A stretch of DNA of 9,594 nucleotides from NCBI GenBank assembly GCA_025351545.1, contig JANXVQ010000036.1, positions 1 to 9,594 of the forward strand, in the 5' to 3' direction. This document shows, in pieces, positions 1-6,330 of the stretch. The stretch's first letter is position 1; each line of letters opens with the position of its first letter. This DNA is from Spirosoma sp. (lineage in GTDB: Bacteria > Bacteroidota > Bacteroidia > Cytophagales > Spirosomataceae). The notes under the pieces are model-generated. The model did no database searches and was not told where the DNA came from. It saw nothing but the letters and a program-made list of their open reading frames with translations. Both the position numbers and the translations under genes were made by a program.

Positions 1-93
1 CAAACCCGCCAGAAACTCATCCGGGCGTTCAAAATGCTGGAAAATAAAGTAGCAACAATGCCTAAGAAAAAACACGGAAATATTCCTTTATAA
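1..93 (+). CDS. C-terminal end of an unknown protein (5' end outside window)
   Basis: The first frame is open from base 1 and gives 30 residues before TAA at 91-93. The peptide is basic, with a helical-looking stretch (KLIRAFKMLENKV) and a lysine cluster (PKKKHG) near its end. The composition looks like the tail of a real protein, but nothing in it identifies a family. No terminator hairpin follows directly, so transcription may continue into the small genes at 201-544. The alternative is that this is chance open frame, since only 93 bases are visible. No function is proposed. Confidence 0.4.
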   Translation, partial: QTRQKLIRAFKMLENKVATMPKKKHGNIPL

Positions 94-200
94 GGCGTTA
101 TAGAGGAGTTGTTTCGATGAATTGGTGTCCAGTAAAAAACATTTTGCCAGGGTGCCGATTCATACGGTTACATTAGAGGCAGACACACGCTGACTTTATT

Positions 201-422
201 ATGATGAATACTGAGATTGATTACGTTGACATAGGATTGGACATGACAGATATTGGTCAACGTATGGTTGAGGAATCAATCCATTTCCAATATCCCGATT
301 GGTCTGTTGGCGAGCAGAAGGCGGCTGTTTTTGAGCGAATTTATCGAACTGATTTTTCGGTGGATGGGATGGCGCTTATCAAAGCCTCAATCATCGCTTT
401 TCACCAATCGAAAAAAGCCTAG
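201..422 (+). CDS. Hypothetical 73-residue protein
   Basis: This is a soluble, mostly helical and acidic protein of 73 residues starting at tandem ATG codons (201 and 204). A third ATG at 243 is also possible, and the protein-like part begins around there (MTDIGQRMVEES). The centre contains PDWSVGEQKAAVFERIY. From memory this resembles a recurring motif (HPDWS..E....VF..IY) in short hypothetical proteins that often sit beside nucleotidyltransferase-type genes; that resemblance is recalled and was not tested. No nucleotidyltransferase is visible here. Five bases separate its stop from the next small gene, and the two starts share the 13 bases TTATTATGATGAA, so they are probably co-transcribed up to the hairpin at 592-651. 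The function is unknown. No clear promoter was found upstream in 94-200. Confidence 0.55.
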   Translation: MMNTEIDYVDIGLDMTDIGQRMVEESIHFQYPDWSVGEQKAAVFERIYRTDFSVDGMALIKASIIAFHQSKKA

Positions 423-427
423 TTATT

Positions 428-544
428 ATGATGAACCAAACACCCAAAAAATCGGGGAGCCTGCTTCGAACCGTGCTGATTGGCCTGCTGATTATTTTTG
501 GAATAGCCCTGCTGCTTGGAACGCTATCGGTTCTATTTCCGTAA
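428..544 (+). CDS. 38-residue single-span membrane microprotein
   Basis: The start is at tandem ATGs (428 and 431) and TAA is at 542-544. The N-terminus is short and polar with two lysines (NQTPKKSGS). It is followed by one long hydrophobic segment, roughly residues 12-37 (LLRTVLIGLLIIFGIALLLG and onward), ending FP-stop. By the positive-inside rule the N-terminus should be cytoplasmic. It begins 5 bases after the stop of the 73-residue gene and has the same TTATTATGATGAA start context, so an operon of two small genes is likely. No family is recognised. The alternative is a chance hydrophobic frame. The clean Lys-Lys/hydrophobic layout and the tight spacing argue for a real gene, but 38 residues is too short to be sure. 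Confidence 0.5.
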   Translation: MMNQTPKKSGSLLRTVLIGLLIIFGIALLLGTLSVLFP

Positions 545-591
545 ACGTTAATTCACGGGCTATTAAAAGCCAATGCCAAAATGAAAATCCT

Positions 592-651
592 CAAAGGCCG
601 AGGCTGCTGCTTAACAACTTTTTTACTGTTAAGCAGCAGCCTCGGCCTTTG
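592..651. terminator. Strong bidirectional intrinsic terminator (25-bp perfect stem)
   Basis: Bases 592-616 are the exact reverse complement of 627-651, with a 10-base loop (617-626). The stem is GC-rich in the middle (GGCCGAGGCTGCTGC), and its ends are AAA on one side and TTT on the other, so it can act on either strand. It sits between the small plus-strand genes ending at 544 and the minus-strand aminotransferase whose stop is at 665-667, 13 bases away. This is the expected place for a shared terminator of convergent transcripts. Confidence 0.87.
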
Positions 652-664
652 TTACGGGGAAGCC

Positions 665-1858
665 TTAGGCGTTAATAGAGTTTAGAATCACCGCGCAGGC
701 TTCCCGGATTTGTTCTTCGGTAATAATCAGGGGCGGGGCAATACGCATCGAATTGTCGCAGAATAGAAACCAGTCGGTGATAACGCCCTGCTCAATTGCC
801 CTATCAATAACCGGCTTGAGTACCTCAAATGAATCAAATTCAACGGCCAGCATCAACCCCTTGCCACGCACTTCGCGAATGGCCGGATGTTTTAGTAACT
901 GCCTGAACAATTGGCCTTTGGCTTCGGCCTGTTCATAGAGTTTGTGTTCCTGAATTACCTGCAATGTTGCCAGCGAGGCCGCACACGAAACCGGATGCCC
1001 GCCAAAAGTGGTTATGTGGCCCAAAATGGGGTTATTCCTGAATACGCTCATGATCTCCGCCGAGCTAATAAACGCACCGATGGGCATGCCGCCCCCCATG
1101 CCTTTAGCACACAGGATAATATCTGGTACCACCGGACCAAAATCCTCAAATGCCCAGAACGTTCCTGTCCGGCCAAAGCCCGTCTGAATCTCATCGAAAA
1201 CCAGAAGCGTGCCCGTATCGGTACAGCGTTGGCGGACAGTCTGCAAATAAGCCGCATCGGGGACACGAACGCCCGCTTCGCCCGCAACGACTTCCATAAA
1301 AACGGCGGCTGTTCTGCTGGTAATCAGCTCAATATCAGCCCAATTTCTGGGTCGAATGTGCCGGATGTCGGGTAGGAGAGGGCGGTAATTTCGTTTGAAA
1401 TTCTCATCGCCCGAGAGCGATAAAGCGCCCTGCGTTGAGCCATGATAGGCATTGAAGCAACTGATAATTTCTGAACGGCCCGTATAGCGTTTCGCCAGTT
1501 TCATTGCTCCTTCTACGGCTTCGGTGCCCGAGTTGGTAAAATAAACAGTGTTCAGGCTGGACGGAAGCGTTTCGGCTAGTGCATGAGCCAGTTGCGTTTG
1601 GGGTGTTTGCACATATTCGCCGTAGACCATCAGGTGCAGATACTTATCCAGTTGCTGTTGAATGGCTTCCAGAACGCGCGGGTGCCGATGCCCGATATTA
1701 CTCACACCAATACCCGAAATCAGGTCCATGTAAGGCCGCTGATTTCCCTGTCCGAAAAGATATATGCCTTCGGCACGCTCAATTTCCAACCCTAACGGGA
1801 AATCGGAGGTCTGGGCTATATGCTGGAAAAATAATTGCCGGTTTGTCACCGTTTGCAT
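665..1858 (-). CDS. Class III PLP-dependent aminotransferase (acetylornithine/ornithine/GABA-type family)
   Basis: This 397-residue protein is full length for fold-type I, class III aminotransferases. Visible landmarks in order are: the substrate/PLP entry region with SGIGVSNIGHRHP (about 48-60); NSGTEAVEGAMKLAKRY (109-125), the phosphate-binding segment; the AYHGST turn (137-142); LLVFDEIQTGFGRTG (218-232), whose Asp222 should hold the pyridine nitrogen; CAKGMGGGMPIGA (250-262), with Lys252 as the Schiff-base lysine; and TTFGGHPVSCAASLA (283-297). Such enzymes move an amino group from an omega-amine donor to a keto acid in the cytoplasm. The sequence alone does not fix the substrate, and no arg, lysine or GABA pathway genes are adjacent, so no symbol is given. 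The ATG at 1858 is supported by the 45-base divergent gap to the gene at 1904. All catalytic residues appear intact. Confidence 0.95.
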   Translation of the reverse strand: MQTVTNRQLFFQHIAQTSDFPLGLEIERAEGIYLFGQGNQRPYMDLISGIGVSNIGHRHPRVLEAIQQQLDKYLHLMVYGEYVQTPQTQLAHALAETLPSSLNTVYFTNSGTEAVEGAMKLAKRYTGRSEIISCFNAYHGSTQGALSLSGDENFKRNYRPLLPDIRHIRPRNWADIELITSRTAAVFMEVVAGEAGVRVPDAAYLQTVRQRCTDTGTLLVFDEIQTGFGRTGTFWAFEDFGPVVPDIILCAKGMGGGMPIGAFISSAEIMSVFRNNPILGHITTFGGHPVSCAASLATLQVIQEHKLYEQAEAKGQLFRQLLKHPAIREVRGKGLMLAVEFDSFEVLKPVIDRAIEQGVITDWFLFCDNSMRIAPPLIITEEQIREACAVILNSINA

Positions 1859-1903
1859 AATGAAAATATCGATGTTACTTCTTAGATTCTAACACCGTCA
1901 ACC

Positions 1904-3079
1904 ATGAAAACAGTTCTTCTTTTTCTCCTGCTCAGTCCGGTCATTGTGTGGGCACAACAGATAAAAATTACCCCGGAAGATACCAGACGAAAGCATTCTT
2001 ACCTGCTCATGCGCGATGGATCGGTGGTGAGGGGCCAGATAATTCGGCAGGATAGTTCAATTATTACGGTTAAGAAACGGGCCGGTGATATGACGTTCAT
2101 TGAAGCTGATCAGGTTGTTACAATCTCGTCGACTCGCCCGGACGAGTCAGTCCGTTCAGGCAATATACCGGCCACTATTTTTGTGTTGAAAGACGGTTTG
2201 CAGGTGGCGGGGAAATTTATTCGTCGCGACAGCACGATGATTACTGTGCAGAAAACCAACGGACAACTGACCTATTTTGAGCCGGAATTACTTGTCCGGG
2301 TCGATACTGTACAAGCGAAGGCAGACGTTGACTCGACCATACCCGTGGCACCGGGAAATCGTACGTTTCCAAATCGCTTTTCGCCTTGGTTACTAACGGG
2401 GCAAACGGCCTATAATCCCGAAAAAGGTCGGCTTTATTACCGAAACACATTCCTGTTACTCAATGAATTTCAGTACGGCATCACGCGTAACTGGAGCATT
2501 GGCGTGAACCTCAACCCATTTTTCGGCAGTTATTATCCAGAAAATAATCCCCGAGAAACGGTGCTAGGGGCAACTATTCGGTTCAATAGTAAATTGACGT
2601 TCCCAATTGGCGAACAGTTTCGGGTTGGAATCAATGCTGTTTATCAGCCTCGTCAGAAAGGGTACTTCTTTGGCCTTAACGAAAATCTGATAATACAGGG
2701 ACTAATGTCGTTTGGGGACAGCCAGCGGAATGCCACCCTTGGGTATGGTATGCGGGTTTATTCGACCAATAGTCCCGTCCTGAAGATCCCTTTCGTATCG
2801 GTAGGGGTTATGCATAAAATTGCGCGTAACCTGACGTTTCTGAGTGATAATACCTTTTATCTGAACTCCTATTCCTATTATGGCGGCACCAGCGCTGAAT
2901 TATCTGTTGCGCTGCGTTTAAACCGCCGACGGCATGCCTTCGATTTAGGTGCATTGGCATCGGTGCGCCCTTATTATTCGTTCTATTATTCTCCCTATCC
3001 CAGCTCGCTTCCCCAAGTCGAAACGCGCGCCTATTTCTCTCCCTATATTGCCTACAACCTGATTATTGGCCGTAAGTAG
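1904..3079 (+). CDS. Secreted outer-membrane beta-barrel-like protein with two N-terminal beta modules
   Basis: The protein has 391 residues. A signal peptide (MKTVLLFLLLSPVIVWAQ) is followed by two similar modules at about residues 33-74 and 92-133. Each has the pattern DGs.v.G.iir.DSs.ItV.k..g..ty.e.e..v.i, which suggests a small SH3/Sm-like beta fold duplicated in tandem. From about 158 onward the chain alternates aromatic and polar residues with many Tyr/Asn/Gly turns (YYRNTFLLLNEFQYGITRNW, then strands about every 10-12 residues) and ends FSPYIAYNLIIGRK. This fits a transmembrane beta-barrel in the outer membrane. I recall similar uncharacterised proteins as common in Bacteroidota, but the role is unknown. 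It is divergent from the aminotransferase with only 45 bases between them. A weak hairpin follows at 3094-3138. It could instead be a periplasmic beta-rich protein. Confidence 0.85.
   Translation: MKTVLLFLLLSPVIVWAQQIKITPEDTRRKHSYLLMRDGSVVRGQIIRQDSSIITVKKRAGDMTFIEADQVVTISSTRPDESVRSGNIPATIFVLKDGLQVAGKFIRRDSTMITVQKTNGQLTYFEPELLVRVDTVQAKADVDSTIPVAPGNRTFPNRFSPWLLTGQTAYNPEKGRLYYRNTFLLLNEFQYGITRNWSIGVNLNPFFGSYYPENNPRETVLGATIRFNSKLTFPIGEQFRVGINAVYQPRQKGYFFGLNENLIIQGLMSFGDSQRNATLGYGMRVYSTNSPVLKIPFVSVGVMHKIARNLTFLSDNTFYLNSYSYYGGTSAELSVALRLNRRRHAFDLGALASVRPYYSFYYSPYPSSLPQVETRAYFSPYIAYNLIIGRK
2000..2302 (+). repeat. Tandem duplicated protein module within the 1904-3079 gene
   Basis: The two copies encode about residues 33-74 (bases 2000-2125) and 92-133 (2177-2302). 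Aligned anchors are MRDGSVVRGQIIRQDSSIITV against LKDGLQVAGKFIRRDSTMITV, then a glycine turn (AGDMTFIE against NGQLTYFE) and a final hydrophobic strand (VVTI against LLVRV). The linker is polar (STRPDESVRSGN). The repeat is clear in protein but not in DNA, so the duplication is old. Confidence 0.7.
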
Positions 3080-3093
3080 CTCCCCAATAAACC

Positions 3094-3138
3094 AGGCCAT
3101 AAAACGCTTTGTCTTGTTTTATTTTGATTTTCTGGCCT
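3094..3138 (+). terminator. Possible weak terminator after the beta-barrel gene
   Basis: Outer arms AGGCCA (3094-3099) and TGGCCT (3133-3138) enclose an inner stem TAAAAC/GTTTTA (3100-3105 and 3116-3121). The inner stem is followed by a T-rich stretch (TTTTGATTTT). It starts 15 bases after the stop codon. The inner stem is AT-rich and short, so the call is tentative. Confidence 0.35.
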
Positions 3139-3177
3139 ACATATTGCTATCCAAATTACGTTAATTCCCTGTGGTAG

Positions 3178-3206
3178 TTGCCATTTGAGAGTTGGGAAGT
3201 AATTTG
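3178..3206 (+). promoter_or_regulatory. Candidate Bacteroidota-type promoter for the symporter operon
   Basis: TTG (3178-3180) is followed by exactly 19 bases and then TAATTTG (3200-3206). This is close to the -33/-7 pattern TTTG-N19-TAnnTTTG known for Bacteroidota, but one base short in the -7 element. Transcription would start near 3212-3214, placing the 44-base hairpin at 3222-3265 in the leader RNA. Confidence 0.4.
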
Positions 3207-3221
3207 TTCTGATTGGATAAT

Positions 3222-3265
3222 CTGACTATAACGCCGAAATCCGTTATTTTCGCCGTTATAGTCAG
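3222..3265 (+). promoter_or_regulatory. Leader hairpin / operator-like inverted repeat before the symporter operon
   Basis: The 12-base arms CTGACTATAACG (3222-3233) and CGTTATAGTCAG (3254-3265) are exact reverse complements. After one C/C mismatch the stem continues for five more pairs (CGAAA/TTTCG), leaving an 8-base loop. No T-run follows, so it is unlikely to be a simple terminator. It lies 15 bases upstream of the microprotein start at 3281. It could be an RNA structure that controls translation or mRNA stability, or a DNA site for a dimeric regulator. The sequence does not decide which. Confidence 0.6.
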
Positions 3266-3280
3266 ATAAGACATGCCTTT

Positions 3281-3406
3281 ATGCCCGAAAACCCTACCGA
3301 TTTACCACCTTTTGCTCGTACGTGGACGCAACTCTACGCGATTGTTATTGGTAGCTTAGTTGCTGAAATTCTGTTTTTCTACGGGTTAATGCACTGGTTA
3401 TCATGA
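3281..3406 (+). CDS. 41-residue single-span membrane protein coupled to the symporter
   Basis: The start is ATG at 3281 and the stop is TGA at 3404-3406. It overlaps the symporter start by the four bases ATGA, the classic layout for translational coupling. The N-terminus is acidic and proline-rich (MPENPTDLPPFARTWTQ). It is followed by one membrane span, about residues 18-40 (LYAIVIGSLVAEILFFYGLM), ending HWLS. Some sodium:solute symporters in other groups have a small membrane partner gene directly upstream (for example DUF4212 or DUF3311 proteins with two or more spans). This one is shorter, with one span, and I do not recognise it as either family. A partner or assembly subunit of the symporter is the natural inference. 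The weak start context suggests translation may depend on the leader hairpin region. Confidence 0.75.
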   Translation: MPENPTDLPPFARTWTQLYAIVIGSLVAEILFFYGLMHWLS

Positions 3407-5085
3407 GCGTTATTGATTGGAGTGTACTGGTCCTGACGTTAGTGGGTATCATGGCCTATGGCCTTATACGAAGCCGGGGTAGCCAGAGTATGGACGACTA
3501 TCTGCTGGCCGGTCGGTCATTGCCCTGGTATCATGTGGGCTTGTCTGTAATGGCTACGCAAGCCAGCGCGGTCACGTTTTTGTCGGCACCGGGGCAAGGA
3601 TTTACGGATGGAATGCGGTTTGTCCAATTTTATTTTGGGTTGCCGCTGGCAATGGTTGTTTTGTCGGTTACGTTCGTCCCGATTTTTCATAAACTAAAGA
3701 TTTACACCGCTTACGAATTTCTGGAAAGTCGGTTTGACGTGCGCGTTCGGACGCTTACGTCGGGGTTGTTTTTGCTCCAGCGTGGCCTCTCGACAGGTTT
3801 ATCGATTTATGCCCCATCTATTATTCTCTCCACGATTTTGGGCTGGAATATATACTGGACTAATCTGCTCATGGGCGGCATGGTGCTTATTTATACCGTA
3901 ACGGGCGGCACAAAAGCCATATCTTATACACACCTTCAGCAAATGGCTGTTGTTACGTTTGCGATGGCGCTGGCTGGGTATCTAACGGTTAAAATGCTGC
4001 CCGAAAGCGTTAGCTTCGTCGATGCGCTACATGTAGCGGGCAAAGCCGGGCGCATGAACTTAATTGATTTGAAATTTGACCCGAGCAGCCGCTACAACCT
4101 CTGGTCGGGGTTGATTGGTGGATTCTTTCTTCAACTTTCATACTTCGGAACCGATCAATCGCAGGTAGGCAGATATCTAACCGGTCAGTCTATTGGCCAA
4201 AGCCGGTTGGGTTTATTAATGAATGGTTTACTGAAGGTGCCGATGCAGTTTCTGATTCTGCTGGTGGGCGTTTTAGTATTTGTGTTTTATCAGTACAATC
4301 CATCTCCAACCTTTTTTAATAAGCAGGAAACCGATAAACTTAAAAAAAGTCAGTATGCCGGGGCCTATCAACTCGCCGAGATCAAGCATCAAAACCTGAC
4401 AACGCAGCGTCAGCGGGCCGTTACGGATATGGAGGTGGCGTTGCACGCCGATAACGAAGCAGGACAGGATGCAGCCGCAATAATACTCCGCGAAACAGAC
4501 GATGCCCTAAAGCTGGTTAAAACGGATGTTACGAAACTCATCCAGAAAAACAATCCATCGGCTGACACCAACGATGTCAACTATGTTTTTCTACGTTTTG
4601 TGCTCGACTACCTGCCGCACGGATTGATAGGATTGCTCATTGCCGTAATTTTTAGCGCGTCGATGGGTTCTATCGCTTCTGCCTACAATTCACTGGCGTC
4701 AACAACGGTAGTAGATATTTATAAACGACTGATAAAGAGCGATTCCGACGATGCACATTATTTGAATATTTCGCGTTGGGCCACTGTAGGCTGGGGCGCA
4801 TTTTGCATTGTAGTAGCGCAATTCGCCAATCGTTTAGGTAGCATGATTGAGGCCGTCAATATTCTGGGATCGCTGTTTTACGGCGTCATTCTGGGCGTAT
4901 TTGTGGTGGCGTTTTACGTCAAATCAATTGGTGGCCGGGCTACGTTCTGGGCCGCTATTATCTCCGAAGTGTTGGTCATTGTCAGTTGGTATCTGGACCT
5001 AACGGCCTTTCTTTGGCTAAACGCCATTGGTTGTCTGCTGGTGGTGGGCATTGCCTGGATATTACAGCGAATTATACCCCGTTAA
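3403..5085 (+). CDS. Sodium:solute symporter (SSS family)
   Basis: This 560-residue inner-membrane transporter should couple sodium entry to uptake of an organic solute. Landmarks are: the N-terminal span followed by SMDDYLLAGRSLPWYHVGLS (about 29-48) with nearby MATQASAVTFLSAPGQGF (50-67); TGGTKAISYTHLQQ (167-180); the family signature FGTDQSQVGRYLTG (248-261); and the late span SASMGSIASAYNSLASTTVVDIYKR (418-442, quoted only as position and key Ser/Thr), where the sodium-site hydroxyls lie. A hydrophilic stretch of about 90 residues (300-392) interrupts the membrane core. It is rich in Lys, Gln, Glu and Asp, helical in style, and longer than usual for the family. The substrate cannot be read from sequence. 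It is co-transcribed with the 41-residue protein before it. The ATG at 3403 is fixed by the overlap, and the stop codon lies within its terminator stem. Confidence 0.94.
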   Translation: MSVIDWSVLVLTLVGIMAYGLIRSRGSQSMDDYLLAGRSLPWYHVGLSVMATQASAVTFLSAPGQGFTDGMRFVQFYFGLPLAMVVLSVTFVPIFHKLKIYTAYEFLESRFDVRVRTLTSGLFLLQRGLSTGLSIYAPSIILSTILGWNIYWTNLLMGGMVLIYTVTGGTKAISYTHLQQMAVVTFAMALAGYLTVKMLPESVSFVDALHVAGKAGRMNLIDLKFDPSSRYNLWSGLIGGFFLQLSYFGTDQSQVGRYLTGQSIGQSRLGLLMNGLLKVPMQFLILLVGVLVFVFYQYNPSPTFFNKQETDKLKKSQYAGAYQLAEIKHQNLTTQRQRAVTDMEVALHADNEAGQDAAAIILRETDDALKLVKTDVTKLIQKNNPSADTNDVNYVFLRFVLDYLPHGLIGLLIAVIFSASMGSIASAYNSLASTTVVDIYKRLIKSDSDDAHYLNISRWATVGWGAFCIVVAQFANRLGSMIEAVNILGSLFYGVILGVFVVAFYVKSIGGRATFWAAIISEVLVIVSWYLDLTAFLWLNAIGCLLVVGIAWILQRIIPR

Positions 5086-5101
5086 ATACAACGGGTTTTT
5101 T
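5078..5101 (+). terminator. Intrinsic terminator overlapping the symporter stop codon
   Basis: CCCGTT (5078-5083) pairs with AACGGG (5090-5095) over a 6-base loop and is followed at once by six T (5096-5101). The first T of the TAA stop (5083-5085) is the last base of the left arm, so gene end and terminator are merged. Confidence 0.75.
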
Positions 5102-5140
5102 CGAATAGTTGGCGTGCAATACGCCTTGTCGTTACATTCA

Positions 5141-5172
5141 TTTGGTTTTATAGGAAGTCTGTAATAGCTTAG
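5141..5172 (+). promoter_or_regulatory. Candidate promoter of a small transcription unit
   Basis: TTTG (5141-5144), 20 bases, then TAGCTTAG (5165-5172) matches the Bacteroidota pattern TTTG-N19/20-TAnnTTTG except for one base in the -7 element. The expected start is near 5179. A short stem-loop (CAGTTG/CAACTG, 5177-5194) would then sit at the very 5' end of the RNA. A strong terminator closes the unit at 5358. Confidence 0.4.
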
Positions 5173-5197
5173 TCCACAGTTGATTATACAACTGAAA

Positions 5198-5296
5198 ATG
5201 GACTATATGGCGGCCCCGCAAGTTCAGTTGGGCGACAATATTGAGATGGATGTTGAAGGGGCAAGCATAATCACTCAACCAAACCGTGTCTTGTAA
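5198..5296 (+). CDS. Possible 32-residue microprotein in the symporter/DUF2911 gap
   Basis: The start is ATG at 5198 in an A-rich context (CTGAAAATG), which is typical here, and the stop is TAA at 5294-5296. The peptide is soluble and acidic, with MDYMAAPQVQLGDNIEMD at its N-terminus and ITQPNRVL at its end. It sits between a promoter-like sequence (5141-5172) and a strong terminator (5301-5358), and its stop is only 4 bases before the terminator stem. No family is recognised and the length is easily reached by chance. The same RNA could be non-coding. The rest of 5102-5197 shows only the promoter-like sequence and a small hairpin. Confidence 0.3.
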   Translation: MDYMAAPQVQLGDNIEMDVEGASIITQPNRVL

Positions 5297-5300
5297 AGAA

Positions 5301-5358
5301 AAAAACACCAGCGTGCAAACGAGGACTTCTTGGCCCCCATTTGCACGCTGGTGTTTTT
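5301..5358. terminator. Strong bidirectional intrinsic terminator (19-bp perfect stem)
   Basis: Bases 5301-5319 (AAAAACACCAGCGTGCAAA) are the exact reverse complement of 5340-5358, with a 20-base loop. The A/T ends give a T-run on either strand. It lies 68 bases beyond the stop of the minus-strand DUF2911 gene and 4 bases after the small frame ending at 5296, so it can end both. The symporter already has its own terminator, which suggests that a separate plus-strand transcript needs this one. Confidence 0.85.
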
Positions 5359-5426
5359 GCAAAGCAATAATTTATAGATTTGCCGAAATCCGGCGTGGGA
5401 TTTTAGCCGAAAGGCAACTTATCTGG

Positions 5427-6326
5427 TTATGCCTTTTTCTTTCCCTTACCTTTCAGAACAGGCACAACCGGTAATTTGGTTGTATAGTCTGCAAGGCTTT
5501 TCTCAATACCATCCTTGAAAAATGGGAATATTGGATCGTTTGACGATTGACCCAGGGCCAACGACTTTTGAGCCACCGGAACAGCATCGGTAAACTTGCC
5601 CATCTTGGCCAGAATCTGCGACTTCACATACAGGTTACGGAAGTTTTCTTTCATGGCAATCGACTTGTCGATCCAGATTAGTGATTGCTCCAGATTACGG
5701 CCTTTCGATACGTTATAGCTGGCTGCTGCCTGCAAAACGGCAGCATCTTCAGGCTTTTCGGCAACGGCTTTGTCGACGTTAGCCGCTGAATTAGCGTTAA
5801 CATCCACGCTTAAATCGGCCGAGGCTTTGGCATTACCCCACATGAAATTCATTTTGGCCGTGCTGTCTGTCAGGTCGCTAAAGCCAATGGTGAAGGTTTC
5901 AATTTTTTCGCTGTTTTCTGCCGGTTTTAGATCTACCCGCAGTACGTCTTCTGTCTGCTTATACGATGCTTCTGTAACGGCTTTGTCTTTGTTAAAGATC
6001 AGCGTGAAACTTTCAGCGGCCGGAATCGACATGATTGCATAGCTTCCGGCGGGCAGCGATTTTCCGTTCACCATCAAGTTAGTTGACGTTGTAAACAGCG
6101 TTGCGCCATTGGCTCCTGTACGCCATACTTTACCAACTGGAACAAAAGAACCGGTAAAGGGTGTGCGACCTTTCAAGCTTGGTCGTGAGTAGGTTACAGT
6201 CAGGTCGGTAGTGCCGACAGTTTGCACGACGGATGCGCCAGGGCTGGGCGAAGGCAGTTTGATTTGGGCGGTGGACAACTGGGCAACTAAACAAATAGTA
6301 GCGGCTGTGAGCGAAATTTTGTGCAT
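5427..6326 (-). CDS. Secreted DUF2911 domain protein with C-terminal TPR-like region
   Basis: The protein has 299 residues. A signal peptide (MHKISLTAATICLVAQLSTAQ) precedes the DUF2911 domain, about residues 22-170. Its hallmark string is YSRPSLKGRTPFTGSFVPVG (46-65), then KVWRTGANGATLFTTSTN (66-83), GKSLPAGSYAIMSIP (88-102) and the end FMWGNAKASADL. Residues about 185-285 form helix pairs (KAVAEKPEDAAVLQAAASYN, EQSLIWIDKSIAM, LYVKSQILAKMGKFTDAVPV) that look like tetratricopeptide-style repeats, although the classic TPR positions are only partly kept. The tail is lysine-rich (KGKGKKKA). DUF2911 has no established biochemical role that I know of. The export signal places the protein in the periplasm or outer membrane. 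It is divergent from the NUDIX gene across 64 bases and ends at the hairpin 5301-5358. Confidence 0.93.
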   Translation of the reverse strand: MHKISLTAATICLVAQLSTAQIKLPSPSPGASVVQTVGTTDLTVTYSRPSLKGRTPFTGSFVPVGKVWRTGANGATLFTTSTNLMVNGKSLPAGSYAIMSIPAAESFTLIFNKDKAVTEASYKQTEDVLRVDLKPAENSEKIETFTIGFSDLTDSTAKMNFMWGNAKASADLSVDVNANSAANVDKAVAEKPEDAAVLQAAASYNVSKGRNLEQSLIWIDKSIAMKENFRNLYVKSQILAKMGKFTDAVPVAQKSLALGQSSNDPIFPFFKDGIEKSLADYTTKLPVVPVLKGKGKKKA

Positions 6327-6330
6327 GATT

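Noticed and set aside
117..176. A 19-residue frame from ATG 117 with GAGGAG upstream
   Set aside because: The peptide (MNWCPVKNILPGC...) is not protein-like, and Shine-Dalgarno strength is a poor guide in this group.
911..1375. A 154-codon plus-strand frame inside the aminotransferase gene
   Set aside because: It lies wholly opposite a well-supported enzyme gene and has no recognisable domain; it is an antisense shadow.
1852..1883. TTTG-N20-TACTTCTT as a promoter for the gene at 1904
   Set aside because: The -7 element fits poorly, and the leader would be only about 20 bases. A promoter must lie here, but this match is too weak to call.
5138..5362. A 74-codon minus-strand frame in the symporter/DUF2911 gap
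   Set aside because: It starts within the terminator stem and its peptide has no signal, domain or sensible composition; it is a shadow of the intergenic DNA.
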